Shown: one piece after another, positions 8,518-17,187 of the stretch
How the letters are laid out: each line of letters opens with the position of its first letter
Position numbering within the stretch: position 1 is the first letter of the stretch
NCBI GenBank assembly: GCA_963705355.1
Contig: OY970070.1
Span: forward strand, 1,488,001 to 1,552,000
Origin: COMBO-56-21 sp963705355
GTDB taxonomy: Archaea; Thermoplasmatota; Thermoplasmata; UBA10834
Direction of reading: 5' to 3'
DNA: 64,000 bases
Notes under the pieces: model-generated
Database searches by the model: none
The model's input: only the letters and a program-made list of their open reading frames with translations
What the model was told of the DNA's origin: nothing
Position numbers and translations under genes: made by a program

Positions 8518-9969
8518 TCAGCTGGAAAAGTCCTCGACCCAGATCTCACCGGTCCCGAGATTTATCATAGGCACTTTGGCTGGGTCGGGGATCTGGTTGT
8601 GCATGCGCTGATAGGAGGTCTGCGACTGCCAGGCGCTCGCATTGATCAGCTTGATGCCTCTGTACTCTCCGACCTCGCACGCATGGACATGGCCTGTGAC
8701 GAAGATGTTGGGCACTCGGTCGATGACGAGGTAGTCCTTCTGCTCGGGAGCGATCGCGGTCCTCTCGCCATAGGTCGGGGCCATATGCCTCCTCTTGAGC
8801 ATCTCTTTCATTATCTCCACGGGATTGCCGTAGCTGAGGTTCCTGATGCTCGCGACGAGGTCATCCATGCTGCGGCCATGGTAGGCGAGAATGGTCCTGC
8901 CCTCAATCTCCAAATAGCAGGGGTTCCCGACGAACATGGTCCTCGGTTCGAACATGGATGCCAGCTGCAGGGGAAGGGCCGGCTGCGGCTCCGCCAATCG
9001 TACGGCATCGTGGTTGCCAGGCATCATGATCACCTTGATGCTTGACGGTATCATCGCAACCAGCCGGGCAAGCTCCGTGTATTGGGCATAGATGTCCTCT
9101 ATCAGGAGTTCGTCCTCCTGTCCAGGATATATGCCAATGCCGTCCACAAGGTCGCCGGGCATGAGAATATACTTAATGTCCTTGGCCACCGGATCCTTGT
9201 TCAGCCAGGAAATGAATCTATTCCATGCATCTGACAGGAACTCGGTGCTTCCGACATGGATGTCGGAGACAAAAGCGAGAATGGAATCCGAACCGTTGGG
9301 CGTTATTCCGCTGTTGATCGGGACTTCCGGTCTTATGATTTCCTTGGCGACAACGATCTCCCCATCCTTGCTGAAGGACCCGATGATTCCGATCACCTCG
9401 TCCTTGACGAACGACTCCGAAGCCTTCTTCGACCCCTTCATCAGAAGTACTTGGATCCTGTCCTCCTCATCTTCCAGGTCGATCATCGTATGGCCGTTCT
9501 TGGTCGAACGGACATCGTTGACGATGCCCACGAACCTGATGTCCCTCTGGACCTTCTTCGCCTTTGCTATTGTGACCAGCCCGGAGAGTTCTCTCCTTTT
9601 CTGGAGCATTTTCTTGAGAGTCGCGTATCTGTCGTTGAAGAGCTTGGCGAAGTCGATCACATTGCCAACGCATGTCGAATCACCTGTGATGTCCTTGAGC
9701 ACCTTCACTTCCTGAGGACCGGCATGGGAGGAAGTGACGTGACCGATTGGAGCCGCATTCGAAGTCTTCGGCTCTGGAGGTTTTGGGGTTGCTTGGCATG
9801 CGAGATAGTTATCCACGTCTGATTTCGTAAGAACGAGAGGACGCGACGGATCCTCAAGGATGACAGTGACGCATCTTAGGGCGTCGTCCGATTTTGCCAG
9901 AGCGTCCAGTGCATCTGGATCAACGAGGATGCCTTTCTCCGCAAACATCTTGAGAATCCGTTTCTTCAT
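8518..9969 (-). CDS. polB: DNA polymerase D small subunit DP1 (3'-5' exonuclease)
   Basis: A 483-aa small subunit of the archaeal replicative polymerase PolD. An N-terminal helical region is followed by an OB-fold (VGIVNDVRSTKNGHTMIDLEDE) and a calcineurin-type phosphoesterase domain with metal-binding motifs SDIHVGS, PGDLVDG, MPGNHDA, AYHGRS and VTGHVH, all intact. ATG at 9969 is chosen: it gives the normal N-terminus, follows GAGG, and a TTATTTAT box lies about 28 bases upstream. Longer readings to 10140 run into the neighbouring promoter. The large subunit DP2 is not in the window. Confidence 0.95.
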   Translation of the reverse strand: MKKRILKMFAEKGILVDPDALDALAKSDDALRCVTVILEDPSRPLVLTKSDVDNYLACQATPKPPEPKTSNAAPIGHVTSSHAGPQEVKVLKDITGDSTCVGNVIDFAKLFNDRYATLKKMLQKRRELSGLVTIAKAKKVQRDIRFVGIVNDVRSTKNGHTMIDLEDEEDRIQVLLMKGSKKASESFVKDEVIGIIGSFSKDGEIVVAKEIIRPEVPINSGITPNGSDSILAFVSDIHVGSTEFLSDAWNRFISWLNKDPVAKDIKYILMPGDLVDGIGIYPGQEDELLIEDIYAQYTELARLVAMIPSSIKVIMMPGNHDAVRLAEPQPALPLQLASMFEPRTMFVGNPCYLEIEGRTILAYHGRSMDDLVASIRNLSYGNPVEIMKEMLKRRHMAPTYGERTAIAPEQKDYLVIDRVPNIFVTGHVHACEVGEYRGIKLINASAWQSQTSYQRMHNQIPDPAKVPMINLGTGEIWVEDFSS

Positions 9970-10119
9970 TCCTCGAATCCAAGCGCGGCCGTGCATAAAT
10001 AACTTTGTTGATTTGTGTTTGAGCGCCATCCACCAAAAGCTATGGGCGCAACAGACGAGGACAATCGTGTGGGCACTCGGTGGCGCGATCCAATGAGGTC
10101 TTTTCGTTGGAAACGCAGG

Positions 10120-10127
10120 GTTAAATA
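10120..10127 (+). promoter_or_regulatory. TATA box of a leaderless gene
   Basis: TTAAATAT is centred 26.5 bases before the ATG at 10150. At that spacing transcription starts at or next to the start codon, giving a leaderless mRNA. This is one of the clearest examples of a spacing that recurs through the window. Confidence 0.7.
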
Positions 10128-10149
10128 TCCACCGTAACATGGCTGGCTC

Positions 10150-10539
10150 ATGGTGGAGATTCGGCTGACAGCAAGGTGTTTTCCGACCGAAGACCGGGAT
10201 AAGGTCGTTGGTGCGATCACCAAGCTATTTCCCGACGCCGAAATCACGGGAGACGACCCCATCATTGCCCGATCCACATCGATTGATGCGTTTGGGGAGC
10301 TGTTGAAACGGTACAGGATAAGAGATGCTGCGAGAGCCATCATGAGACGGGGCCTAGAAAGAGACTCCATCTCTTTCATGTTGAACAAACAGGTGGCAGC
10401 AGTCGGGAAGGTCTCCTTCTCGGAAGAGAATCACTCTCTCGGCGACCTCGAGGTCACGATCGTATCAGACGACATAAATGGTCTGATCGATTCCATTGCG
10501 CCGAACACAAGATGTGACGGAATGGAGAGACACAAATGA
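10150..10539 (+). CDS. UPF0201 family RNA-binding-like protein
   Basis: A 129-aa protein matching the archaeal UPF0201/COG1325 family, predicted to have an RNA-binding fold. Characteristic features are the N-terminal ARCFPTEDRDKVVGAI...LFPDAEI, the RDAARAIMRRG block and the LNKQVAAVGKVSF motif. The molecular function is unknown. It is leaderless from the TATA box at 10120, and its stop overlaps the start of the next gene (ATGA), so the two are coupled. Confidence 0.85.
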   Translation: MVEIRLTARCFPTEDRDKVVGAITKLFPDAEITGDDPIIARSTSIDAFGELLKRYRIRDAARAIMRRGLERDSISFMLNKQVAAVGKVSFSEENHSLGDLEVTIVSDDINGLIDSIAPNTRCDGMERHK

Positions 10540-11294
10540 TCGGCATCGGATCCCCAACCTTCTGTCTGACCCCATTCATGGACATGCTCGAGAGCATCTC
10601 GGAGCACTTCGAGCTGTGGGAGATCCTCTCAGAGGGCGAGGACAGGCTAGAGCTGGTCAAAGGCGACGTTAGGTATGGAAGAGACACTCTCGGCATCCAT
10701 TTCCAGGTCCATGCCCCTTTGAGCGATGTCAACATCGGTAGCGTTCACGAACCCATGAGAATCGCCGCCGTCGACGAGATCAAGCAGACTGTGATGATGT
10801 GCAGACAGCTGGAGATCCCTCTTGTTACGATCCATCCAGGCTTCGTTCAAGGAATAGCTTTTCTCAACAGAGCAAGCGCGCTCGCGAAGACAAAGGAGAG
10901 CGTGAAGGAGATTGCCAAGTTCGCATTCGACCAATCTGTCGAGGTCGCGGTGGAGAACCTCCCAGCGAACATAAACGGGACTTGCACCGAGGCCAAAGAG
11001 CTTCTAGAGGCTATCGAGGGTTCTGGCCTAGGCATCTGTTTTGATATGGGCCATGCCAACACCGCGGGGCAGCTTCATGAGATGCTCAAGCTTGTGGACC
11101 GGTTCAAGAACGTGCACCTGCACAACAACGACGGGCAGTGGGATCAGCACAACAAGATCGATGCCGGCTCTGCCGACCTCTCGAAGGTTGTGGCGGTTCT
11201 CAAGGAATCCTACAGAGGGAACATCATCATCGAGGCGACGGATTTGGAGAGCGGCGAAGAGAGCAAGCGAGTTCTTGAATCTCTTCTACGTTAG
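10536..11294 (+). CDS. Xylose-isomerase-like TIM barrel protein (sugar epimerase / AP endonuclease 2 superfamily)
   Basis: A 252-aa protein of the AP_endonuc_2 superfamily, which contains sugar-phosphate isomerases and endonuclease IV. Candidate metal or substrate residues lie in the strand ends: HAPLSD, VTIHPGF, VAVENLP, ICFDMGHAN and NVHLHNNDG, the usual His/Glu/Asp ladder. Substrate cannot be assigned. ATG at 10536 overlaps the stop of the UPF0201 gene. The 3' end overlaps the convergent protease gene by nine bases. Confidence 0.75.
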   Translation: MIGIGSPTFCLTPFMDMLESISEHFELWEILSEGEDRLELVKGDVRYGRDTLGIHFQVHAPLSDVNIGSVHEPMRIAAVDEIKQTVMMCRQLEIPLVTIHPGFVQGIAFLNRASALAKTKESVKEIAKFAFDQSVEVAVENLPANINGTCTEAKELLEAIEGSGLGICFDMGHANTAGQLHEMLKLVDRFKNVHLHNNDGQWDQHNKIDAGSADLSKVVAVLKESYRGNIIIEATDLESGEESKRVLESLLR

Positions 11295-12653
11295 AAAGCC
11301 GCAGTTCATGCACTGAAACCTACCGTTGATCCATCGCGCCTGCGTGTGACTGCATCTCGGGCAAACATAGCCCCCGGAGAATCCATAGTACGGAGGCGGG
11401 TGGGGTGTGTTAGCGACTCCCTCATTCCATCCCGGCTGGACGACAGCGTATTGACCCTCCACAGGCGATTGGACCGGTGACTGTATGCTCGGACCTGCCC
11501 ACGGGGCCGCGGTCGGCACTTGGCGCTCTACGAACAGCCTCCGTCCTGCAAGGAACTCTGCTACCCTTGACGTGTAGTAGACGAAGAATATAGCGCCAAA
11601 GCCAAGCCACACGAGTATGCCGAGGCCTGTGATCAGGGTGAGGCCCGTGGAGTTGAACACTTCGATGGGCATTCCCAGATAATCGGTTCCGAAGTGAAGC
11701 ACTATCGAGGCGACCAGACCGTATCTCAGGAAGAGATATCCGAAAGCCAGGCCGCCCACAGAGGCCGGCAGGATCTTCCAGGCGCCCCAGCCGCTGGCGA
11801 AATGGGCGTAGCCGAAAATCGCGGACGAGACGATGACCAGAACCGTCTCCGGGACTCCGAGCTTGAACCCGCCGCCAAGCAAGTAAGAGCGCCATTCATT
11901 CCTCTGGTTTCTCCTGTAGAGGTTCACAAGCAGCAATGGCAGCCCGATCAGCAGGACTCGGACCACCAACTCCTCCCAGACCGATGCGTTTGCCAGGAGA
12001 AACAGGCTCTCCTGCAAGGTCCCGGTGCTGGGCACTTCACTTGACGATGTTCTCAATATGAGAGCTACAATGACTGAGAAGAACAATGTGGCAAACATCA
12101 GGCCGCAGGTCTCGAACAGTGCGCTGTGTTCTCGCGGAGTAGCTGTCATCGACAGCTCCTTCGAGAATCCTCGGATGCTTGTGACGAAGACCCAAGTGCA
12201 GCTTGCCACGATCGCGCCTATCAGAAAGAAATAGAACACGAGCAGAGAGTAGCCAGAAATGGTCCAGAACTCGATGATTACAGGCAGTACCAAGATCAAG
12301 TTGAACCCGTGCCATTCGTCGATTATAGCGGGAGCGACCCATTTGACACCATACACTAGGGTGATAATGGAAAGCACAAGCTGTGCCACAAATGTGAGCA
12401 TCACGAACGCCGTGATGGACTTGCCGACCCTGCGCCAGTTCGTCCTCGCCACCGGCTGATATTGGATTGTGGGCCAGGTCCAAGTGCGTCTGTTGCCGGG
12501 CGGCGGAATTCCTGAGAACCTCATCGATGGCTTGATCGCACCGCATCTCGGGCAGTAGTTGCCCATCGACGGGATGGTTGTCCCGCAGACGGAGCACGAC
12601 TCCTCAGCGGATGGAACAGGAACTGGAGGCTGATAACCTGTCACGGCCCGCAC
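11286..12653 (-). CDS. CPBP (CAAX-type) intramembrane metalloprotease with terminal zinc ribbons
   Basis: A 455-aa multi-pass membrane protein. The Abi/CPBP core motifs are present in order: EELVVR, FGYAH and HFGTD, which form the intramembrane Glu/His metal site. A zinc ribbon precedes the membrane region (CSVCGTTIPSMGNYCPRCG) and another follows it at the C-terminus (CPRC...CMNCG). Zinc ribbons at both ends of a CPBP protease are unusual and may recruit substrates or partners. Start is GTG at 12653, with a TAATATAC box about 20 bases upstream. Confidence 0.8.
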   Translation of the reverse strand: MRAVTGYQPPVPVPSAEESCSVCGTTIPSMGNYCPRCGAIKPSMRFSGIPPPGNRRTWTWPTIQYQPVARTNWRRVGKSITAFVMLTFVAQLVLSIITLVYGVKWVAPAIIDEWHGFNLILVLPVIIEFWTISGYSLLVFYFFLIGAIVASCTWVFVTSIRGFSKELSMTATPREHSALFETCGLMFATLFFSVIVALILRTSSSEVPSTGTLQESLFLLANASVWEELVVRVLLIGLPLLLVNLYRRNQRNEWRSYLLGGGFKLGVPETVLVIVSSAIFGYAHFASGWGAWKILPASVGGLAFGYLFLRYGLVASIVLHFGTDYLGMPIEVFNSTGLTLITGLGILVWLGFGAIFFVYYTSRVAEFLAGRRLFVERQVPTAAPWAGPSIQSPVQSPVEGQYAVVQPGWNEGVANTPHPPPYYGFSGGYVCPRCSHTQARWINGRFQCMNCGFLT

Positions 12654-12863
12654 TTACATTATCATCTGTATATTACATTATCGCATTTTCCAGACATGCC
12701 ATCACAGAGGAATGGACGGAGATTCTTGTCGCATTTTGCGCAATTCGGGTATCGGCCCGACGTCCAGACAGGCACATCGTGGTCGAAGACCGATGGTCGC
12801 CTCGACGAACGTTTATATTAGGAGACAATATTCGAGGGCCGCTTACTTCGCGGAGGCAACCGA

Positions 12864-13112
12864 ATGGACGACGAGAAGGAAACAAAGGTGCGGTTTGAAA
12901 CGTTGAGCGCCGAGAAGATTCCCTTTGGGAAGAACAACTTCTTGGAAGTGGCACGAAAGAAGGCGATCACGGACGAAGGGGACAGCGAGTTCATCTCAGT
13001 GTCCAGGGGTTACTTCCTTCCGGATGGAAGCGAGAAGTACAAGAAATCTATTACGATTCCAGACGACCCGACCATCAAGGCCTTCATCACCGAGAAGATC
13101 AACAAGCTGTGA
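12864..13112 (+). CDS. 82-aa hypothetical protein
   Basis: An acidic/basic soluble protein of 82 residues with no motif I recognise; it contains FGKNNFLEVARKKAI and a C-terminal helix TIKAFITEKINKL. The gene is well supported: TTTATATT at about 12811 predicts a start near 12841, a GGAGG lies eight bases before the ATG, and a strong hairpin follows the stop. The function is unknown. Confidence 0.65.
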   Translation: MDDEKETKVRFETLSAEKIPFGKNNFLEVARKKAITDEGDSEFISVSRGYFLPDGSEKYKKSITIPDDPTIKAFITEKINKL

Positions 13113-13158
13113 GATCGTTCTCATCCGTTGACTTGATGCAAATCGGCCGGAAGGATTC

Positions 13159-13181
13159 CAGGCGAGTCGTTCTCTCGCCTG
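13159..13181. terminator. Hairpin between convergent genes
   Basis: CAGGCGAG and CTCGCCTG form a perfect 8-bp stem with a 7-nt loop, followed on the plus strand by T-rich sequence (AAGGTTTTCATTTTC). It sits between the convergent 82-aa gene and the CYTH gene and probably limits read-through in one or both directions. Confidence 0.5.
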
Positions 13182-13194
13182 AAGGTTTTCATTT

Positions 13195-13740
13195 TCATGT
13201 GTTCCTGCCAGCAGCCTGCTTCTCTATCAGGAGTTCAAGATAGGTCTTGGATTCCAGTCTATTGAGCCCGAGCTCTTTTCTCACGGTCTCCAAGAGCCGT
13301 GCCGACTTCTCTGGTGATTCTGTGAGGACTTCAACCTCCACGAACTCACCGAGTCCGTCGACATCGTCCACATCGATCCTCAGCTCGTCCAACAGATAGC
13401 TTGTCCTCCTCTTCTTGACGATGTGTGATTCTGCGAATCCCAGCCTCTCGACTATCCTCTGAGCGGCGAGCGGGTTGTCGATTTTGAGCGTGATCTCCTC
13501 CCGGGCCTTAGTGCTCTGCGCGCGCATCCGCGGACCCTTGTAGGTCAATTCTGCATGTTCCTGCTCCTTTCGGAGCCTCAAGGCCTCGTCCGTCTTGCCG
13601 AAGTCTCTTGAAGGATGCGCGAAGTAGACATCCTCCATCGCGCCCTCGTCTATCTTCTTGGCCCCCAGCCGGGTCAATATCCTCTCGATTTTGTCATTGC
13701 CTGGAGAGTGGTACTTCGACTCTGCCTCGATCACGACCAC
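13195..13740 (-). CDS. CYTH domain protein (class IV adenylate cyclase / triphosphatase family)
   Basis: A 181-aa CYTH-fold protein. The signature ExExK is present at the N-terminus (IEAESKY), followed by alternating charged strands such as EALRLRKEQEHAELTYKG, REEITLKI, RIDVDDVDGLGEFVEVEVL and SKTYLELL, which line the triphosphate tunnel. Members hydrolyse organic or inorganic triphosphates or make cAMP, and the substrate is not predictable here. GTG at 13740 is preceded by an AGTTTAATC box about 27 bases upstream, consistent with a leaderless start. Confidence 0.85.
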   Translation of the reverse strand: MVVIEAESKYHSPGNDKIERILTRLGAKKIDEGAMEDVYFAHPSRDFGKTDEALRLRKEQEHAELTYKGPRMRAQSTKAREEITLKIDNPLAAQRIVERLGFAESHIVKKRRTSYLLDELRIDVDDVDGLGEFVEVEVLTESPEKSARLLETVRKELGLNRLESKTYLELLIEKQAAGRNT

Positions 13741-13861
13741 TCGGTAGAGATACGGAGTAGATTAAACTGTCTCGAGCCAGCCAGTGCTCTTGAGGGACTC
13801 ATACCAAAAGATATAATACCCGATTTATTGATAAACGACTTCCCAGGACCAGGTGGATTGT

Positions 13862-14269
13862 ATGGAGCAACCAGAGCGCGCCATTAGGCTCCGCAGGGAG
13901 GAGCTTGTCGAGATCAAGAGGCTTTACGAGACCGTCATGACCTTCGCATCCCACGGGATGTTCTATCGGAGCGGCCGGATCGTCGGTGATAGGGTCATCA
14001 GATCCTCTGGCACCGAGCTGTCGCGCGTCAAGGAATCACTGATCAGAGAGGGCTGGGTGACGGGCATAGACTTCGAGGGCGACACTATCACGGTCGTCGG
14101 CTCGATCGAGGTCACGAACTCGGATTCTCCGACCTGCCACATGCTCAGAGGTCTGCTGGCGAAAGTCTTCGAGGAGAGGTCCGGCAAGGATGTTTACTGT
14201 CACGAGCGCAAGTGCGTGTCGAAGGGAGATGACAAGTGCGTGTTCGTCATAGACACGGAGGTGCTGTGA
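13862..14269 (+). CDS. V4R domain sensor-like protein
   Basis: A 135-aa single-domain V4R (vinyl-4-reductase-like) protein, a small-molecule-binding fold. Typical elements are RSGRIVGDRVIR, a segment ending in CHMLRGLLAKVFEERSGKD and the Cys-rich tail CHERKCVSKGDDKCVF, where the cysteines may bind metal. ATG at 13862 follows AGGTGG, with an ATATAATA box at 13811. The KaiC-like gene starts one base after the stop, so the two are likely one signalling unit. Confidence 0.8.
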   Translation: MEQPERAIRLRREELVEIKRLYETVMTFASHGMFYRSGRIVGDRVIRSSGTELSRVKESLIREGWVTGIDFEGDTITVVGSIEVTNSDSPTCHMLRGLLAKVFEERSGKDVYCHERKCVSKGDDKCVFVIDTEVL

Positions 14270-14270
14270 G

Positions 14271-14945
14271 ATGACCCGGAAGACCACGGGGATACCGGGT
14301 CTGGACGGGATGCTTCAGGGCGGCTTCCCGTTCCCGTCCGCGGTTCTGGTTGCGGGCGAGCCCGGTACAGGGAAGACGACTCTCGCGGTCCAGAGCCTCT
14401 TTCACGGAGCGAGAGAGGGCGAGAAAGGGCTTTACATAACCGCCATCTCCGAGCCACAGTGGCTGGTCCAGAAGTTCCTGTCTTCGTTCTCGTTCTACAG
14501 CCAGGAGCTGGTGGAGAAGGGGGTCGTCAATTTCATTGATATCGGTCCAACCCTCATGAAGAACCCCAGTGACATGCTCAACATCATAAAGAAGAAGATC
14601 GAGCAATACCAGCCGCTCAGGATAGTGGTCGACCCGATAACGCCGATGGTGGACATGCTCCAGTGGCGCGGCGAGACGAGGGAGTTCATGCACGAGCTCT
14701 TCGCGTACCTCAAGGCGTTCAACTGCCTCACACTCGTGACCTCGGAGATGTCCTACGATGACATCTCGCACAGCCAAGAATCCTACATGGTCGATGGCGT
14801 CATCATGCTGTCGTACCCCGAAGAGGAGAAGGTGAGGCGCAAGTTCCTGGAGGTCCTCAAGATGAGAGGGACGAAGCACACCACGGGCAGACAGCTGATC
14901 GACATCACGGATGAGGGTCTCGCGGTCCAAGCTGGCTTGAGGTAG
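14271..14945 (+). CDS. KaiC-like RecA-superfamily ATPase (single domain)
   Basis: A 224-aa KaiC/RadA-type ATPase. GIPGLDGMLQGGFP opens the domain, Walker A is GEPGTGKTT and the Walker B strand is PLRIVVDPITPMV. It has one KaiC domain instead of the two of cyanobacterial KaiC. Stand-alone archaeal KaiC-like proteins are thought to act as signalling switches. It is flanked by a V4R protein and a DUF835 protein on the same strand with one-base and nine-base gaps, which points to a ligand-controlled ATPase module. Confidence 0.88.
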   Translation: MTRKTTGIPGLDGMLQGGFPFPSAVLVAGEPGTGKTTLAVQSLFHGAREGEKGLYITAISEPQWLVQKFLSSFSFYSQELVEKGVVNFIDIGPTLMKNPSDMLNIIKKKIEQYQPLRIVVDPITPMVDMLQWRGETREFMHELFAYLKAFNCLTLVTSEMSYDDISHSQESYMVDGVIMLSYPEEEKVRRKFLEVLKMRGTKHTTGRQLIDITDEGLAVQAGLR

Positions 14946-14954
14946 AACAACCAC

Positions 14955-15476
14955 ATGAATGGCGAAGATGAGCAGGCCCTCAAGGGCGGGAGCTCATATC
15001 TCTTCACGGACAAGGGAGTTCCTCGCGCGTTCGAAGTGTTCAAGAAGCTCGTTTCTGAGGGCCGACGCGGGTTGGTGATCACGCGCACACACCCTAGCCG
15101 GGTGCAGCAGCTGTACAGCTTGGACTGTCCGATCATGTGGATCGCCAAATCGTCAAAGCCGACCGGCGGTGTCATGAGCCTGGAGCCCACGAGGCTGATG
15201 AAGATACACAGCACCATCTCCGACTTCATCAAAGCGAATCCGGGATCCGCCGTCCTCCTGGACGGGCTGGAGTATCTAATCACAGAGAACGGCTTCGCCC
15301 CTGTCATGAAGGCCATACAGCTGACGAACGAGGAGGTAGCGATGTCGGGTTCGTTCCTGCTCGTGCCCATCGATCCGAGAACGTTCGAGACCCAGCAGCT
15401 TGGGCTCCTCGAGAGAGAGTTCTCGCTGCCCGGCGAGCACTTGCGACAGGAGAGCGGTTCGGGCGTTTTCGGCTAG
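14955..15476 (+). CDS. DUF835 protein, KaiC-linked paralogue
   Basis: A 173-aa DUF835 protein. It has the family pattern SSYLFTDKGVPRAFEVFKKL, GLVITRTHPSRV, IMWIAKS, VLLDGLEYLITENGF and a final LLEREFSL. The core resembles a RecA/KaiC half with a Walker-B-like strand (AVLLDGLEYL) but no P-loop, so it probably does not hydrolyse ATP. A second DUF835 gene lies next to cdc6 at 58806. The function is unknown; partnership with the adjacent KaiC ATPase is inferred from context. Confidence 0.8.
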   Translation: MNGEDEQALKGGSSYLFTDKGVPRAFEVFKKLVSEGRRGLVITRTHPSRVQQLYSLDCPIMWIAKSSKPTGGVMSLEPTRLMKIHSTISDFIKANPGSAVLLDGLEYLITENGFAPVMKAIQLTNEEVAMSGSFLLVPIDPRTFETQQLGLLEREFSLPGEHLRQESGSGVFG

Positions 15477-15513
15477 CACCAGTTTTTCTATCTGCAAGTC
15501 TTTCTTGGTCTGG

Positions 15514-16047
15514 ATGTCAGCTAGCGAAGGCCTGGGCAAGGTGCATGTGATCACTGGTCCTGGAAAGGGCAAGACCACGGCTGCGTTCGGCCTCGCCATG
15601 AGGGCTGCCGGCCACGGACTCAAGGTCTGTGTCATCCAATTCATGAAGACGGGCGAGACGACCGGGGAGGTGCTCTTCTCGAGGAAAGCGGGCGGCATTG
15701 AGGTCATGCAGTTCGGGACGGGCGGGTTCGTCGACCCGAAGCACATAACCGATGAGGACAGGGCTTGTATGAGGGATGCGCTCGATCGCGCTAGAGACGT
15801 GCTGACTAAGGGCGACTGCAGCCTTATCCTACTGGACGAGGTCAATACAGCAGTCTCATTCGGCCTTGTCAGGTCGGAAGAGGTGCTCTCACTCCTTAAA
15901 TCGCGCAGGGACGGCACCGAGGTCGTGCTCACCGGCAGAAACGCCCCTATCGAGTTCATTGAATACGCGGACTATGTGTCAATCATAGAGAGCAGGAAGA
16001 ACCCGTTCGATGAGGGGCATGAGGGGAGAAAGGGCATCGAGTGGTGA
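15514..16047 (+). CDS. Cob(I)yrinic acid a,c-diamide adenosyltransferase (CobA/BtuR type)
   Basis: A 177-aa corrinoid adenosyltransferase. The family P-loop GPGKGKTTAAFGLAMRA is at the N-terminus, followed by VIQFMKTG and the LILLDEVNTAVSFGL strand. It transfers the 5'-deoxyadenosyl group of ATP to Co(I) corrinoids to make coenzyme B12 precursors. ATG at 15514 gives the standard N-terminus; upstream in-frame sequence overlaps the DUF835 gene and is not homologous. It follows the DUF835 gene by 37 bases and may share its transcript. Confidence 0.88.
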   Translation: MSASEGLGKVHVITGPGKGKTTAAFGLAMRAAGHGLKVCVIQFMKTGETTGEVLFSRKAGGIEVMQFGTGGFVDPKHITDEDRACMRDALDRARDVLTKGDCSLILLDEVNTAVSFGLVRSEEVLSLLKSRRDGTEVVLTGRNAPIEFIEYADYVSIIESRKNPFDEGHEGRKGIEW

Positions 16048-16053
16048 CCCCTG

Positions 16054-17187
16054 CTACTGGGTCTTGTCCTTCAAAAATAGTAGGTATCCGATCTCCTCTG
16101 CCGTGAACACCGTGTTCTTTTTCAGTCCCTTGGTGTCCCCAACTCTGAGCATCTTGAGGGTCATCGGCTGCGCCCTGGTCATCATCATGATCCGTCTGAG
16201 GGCGTCCTTCTCGATCTTGTCATTTCCCAGCAGTCTCTTTGCACTGCTCTCGTCAAGACCAACGATCCTCAGTTCCTGAACGGTCCTCGAGTCGACATGT
16301 TTCTTCTGGTAGAACCAGCTGTAGGCAGGCGTCTCCTGTCTCGCACTGATGATTATCTTCGCGTCCTTGGCATTGTCTACGATGGCCGAGAAGAACTCGA
16401 CGAGATTATCGCTCACTGAGAAATAGTCGTCGAAGACAAGAATGGCGTTTTCCAGTCCTAGCACGTCGGAGAGGCACGCAGCATCCTTCTTGACCCTTTT
16501 TCCGAACTCGATAAGCTTGCCCTCCAACTCCGTTGGTTTGGACTGGGGATCGAGCGATATCCAAAGGACATCCTCTTCGTCCTGCCCTTCTATGAACTTC
16601 CTTGCCAGCGCGGTGGTTCCATACCCGCTGTTTCCGAGAATCACGAGCACCTTCGCATCTGAGTCCATGAAATCGTCCATGATCTTCAGCTCGGTCTCCC
16701 TCCCGTAGAAAGCCTCGAGTGGAGGGGCTTCTTTCAGTTCTCTGACCGGGGCCCTCTTCTTCTCCTCGATGCGAACAACACCGTCGGACATCTGCGAGAT
16801 CACCGAGATTGCCCTCTTCTTTCCGACCAATTCCTCGATGTCTTTTCCTGTCATCTCAACAGTCTTCCCGTCGGCTAGAACGGGGAATGACGAGGTCAGC
16901 AAGTTCTTCCACAGCATGTTCACGCTGTTGAGCCCCTCATTCGTCACCACGTACACGTTCATACGTCTCTCGTGTCCTCTGACGCGGGCGGTGAGCTCAG
17001 CGACAAATCCGTCCTCAATCAGTCCCCTCACAGCGCGCGGTACGTGCGTGCGCGATATCCCGACGGCGACAGCTATCCCTGCCTGCGTGCACTCCGACGG
17101 GTACTCCTCCATCTGGACGTCCGTCGCGAACCTCGAAAGATGGAGAAGGACCCTGTCATTCACGCTGAGCTGGCCAGCCGCGGGCAT
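16054..17187 (-). CDS. Winged-HTH protein fused to a STAND-like ATPase with a defective Walker A
   Basis: A 377-aa protein. Residues 1-95 form a winged helix-turn-helix (TQAGIAVAVGISRTHVPRAVRGLIEDGFV). From FYGRETEL (about 160) an archaeal AAA/STAND-type ATPase domain follows. Walker B is ILVFDDYF (249-256), but Walker A reads GNSGYGTT (185-192), with Thr in place of the catalytic Lys, so ATP turnover may be lost. ATG at 17187 lies 27 bases from TTATATAA, indicating a leaderless mRNA. It is divergent from the surface-protein gene at 17360 and may regulate it. Confidence 0.75.
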   Translation of the reverse strand: MPAAGQLSVNDRVLLHLSRFATDVQMEEYPSECTQAGIAVAVGISRTHVPRAVRGLIEDGFVAELTARVRGHERRMNVYVVTNEGLNSVNMLWKNLLTSSFPVLADGKTVEMTGKDIEELVGKKRAISVISQMSDGVVRIEEKKRAPVRELKEAPPLEAFYGRETELKIMDDFMDSDAKVLVILGNSGYGTTALARKFIEGQDEEDVLWISLDPQSKPTELEGKLIEFGKRVKKDAACLSDVLGLENAILVFDDYFSVSDNLVEFFSAIVDNAKDAKIIISARQETPAYSWFYQKKHVDSRTVQELRIVGLDESSAKRLLGNDKIEKDALRRIMMMTRAQPMTLKMLRVGDTKGLKKNTVFTAEEIGYLLFLKDKTQ

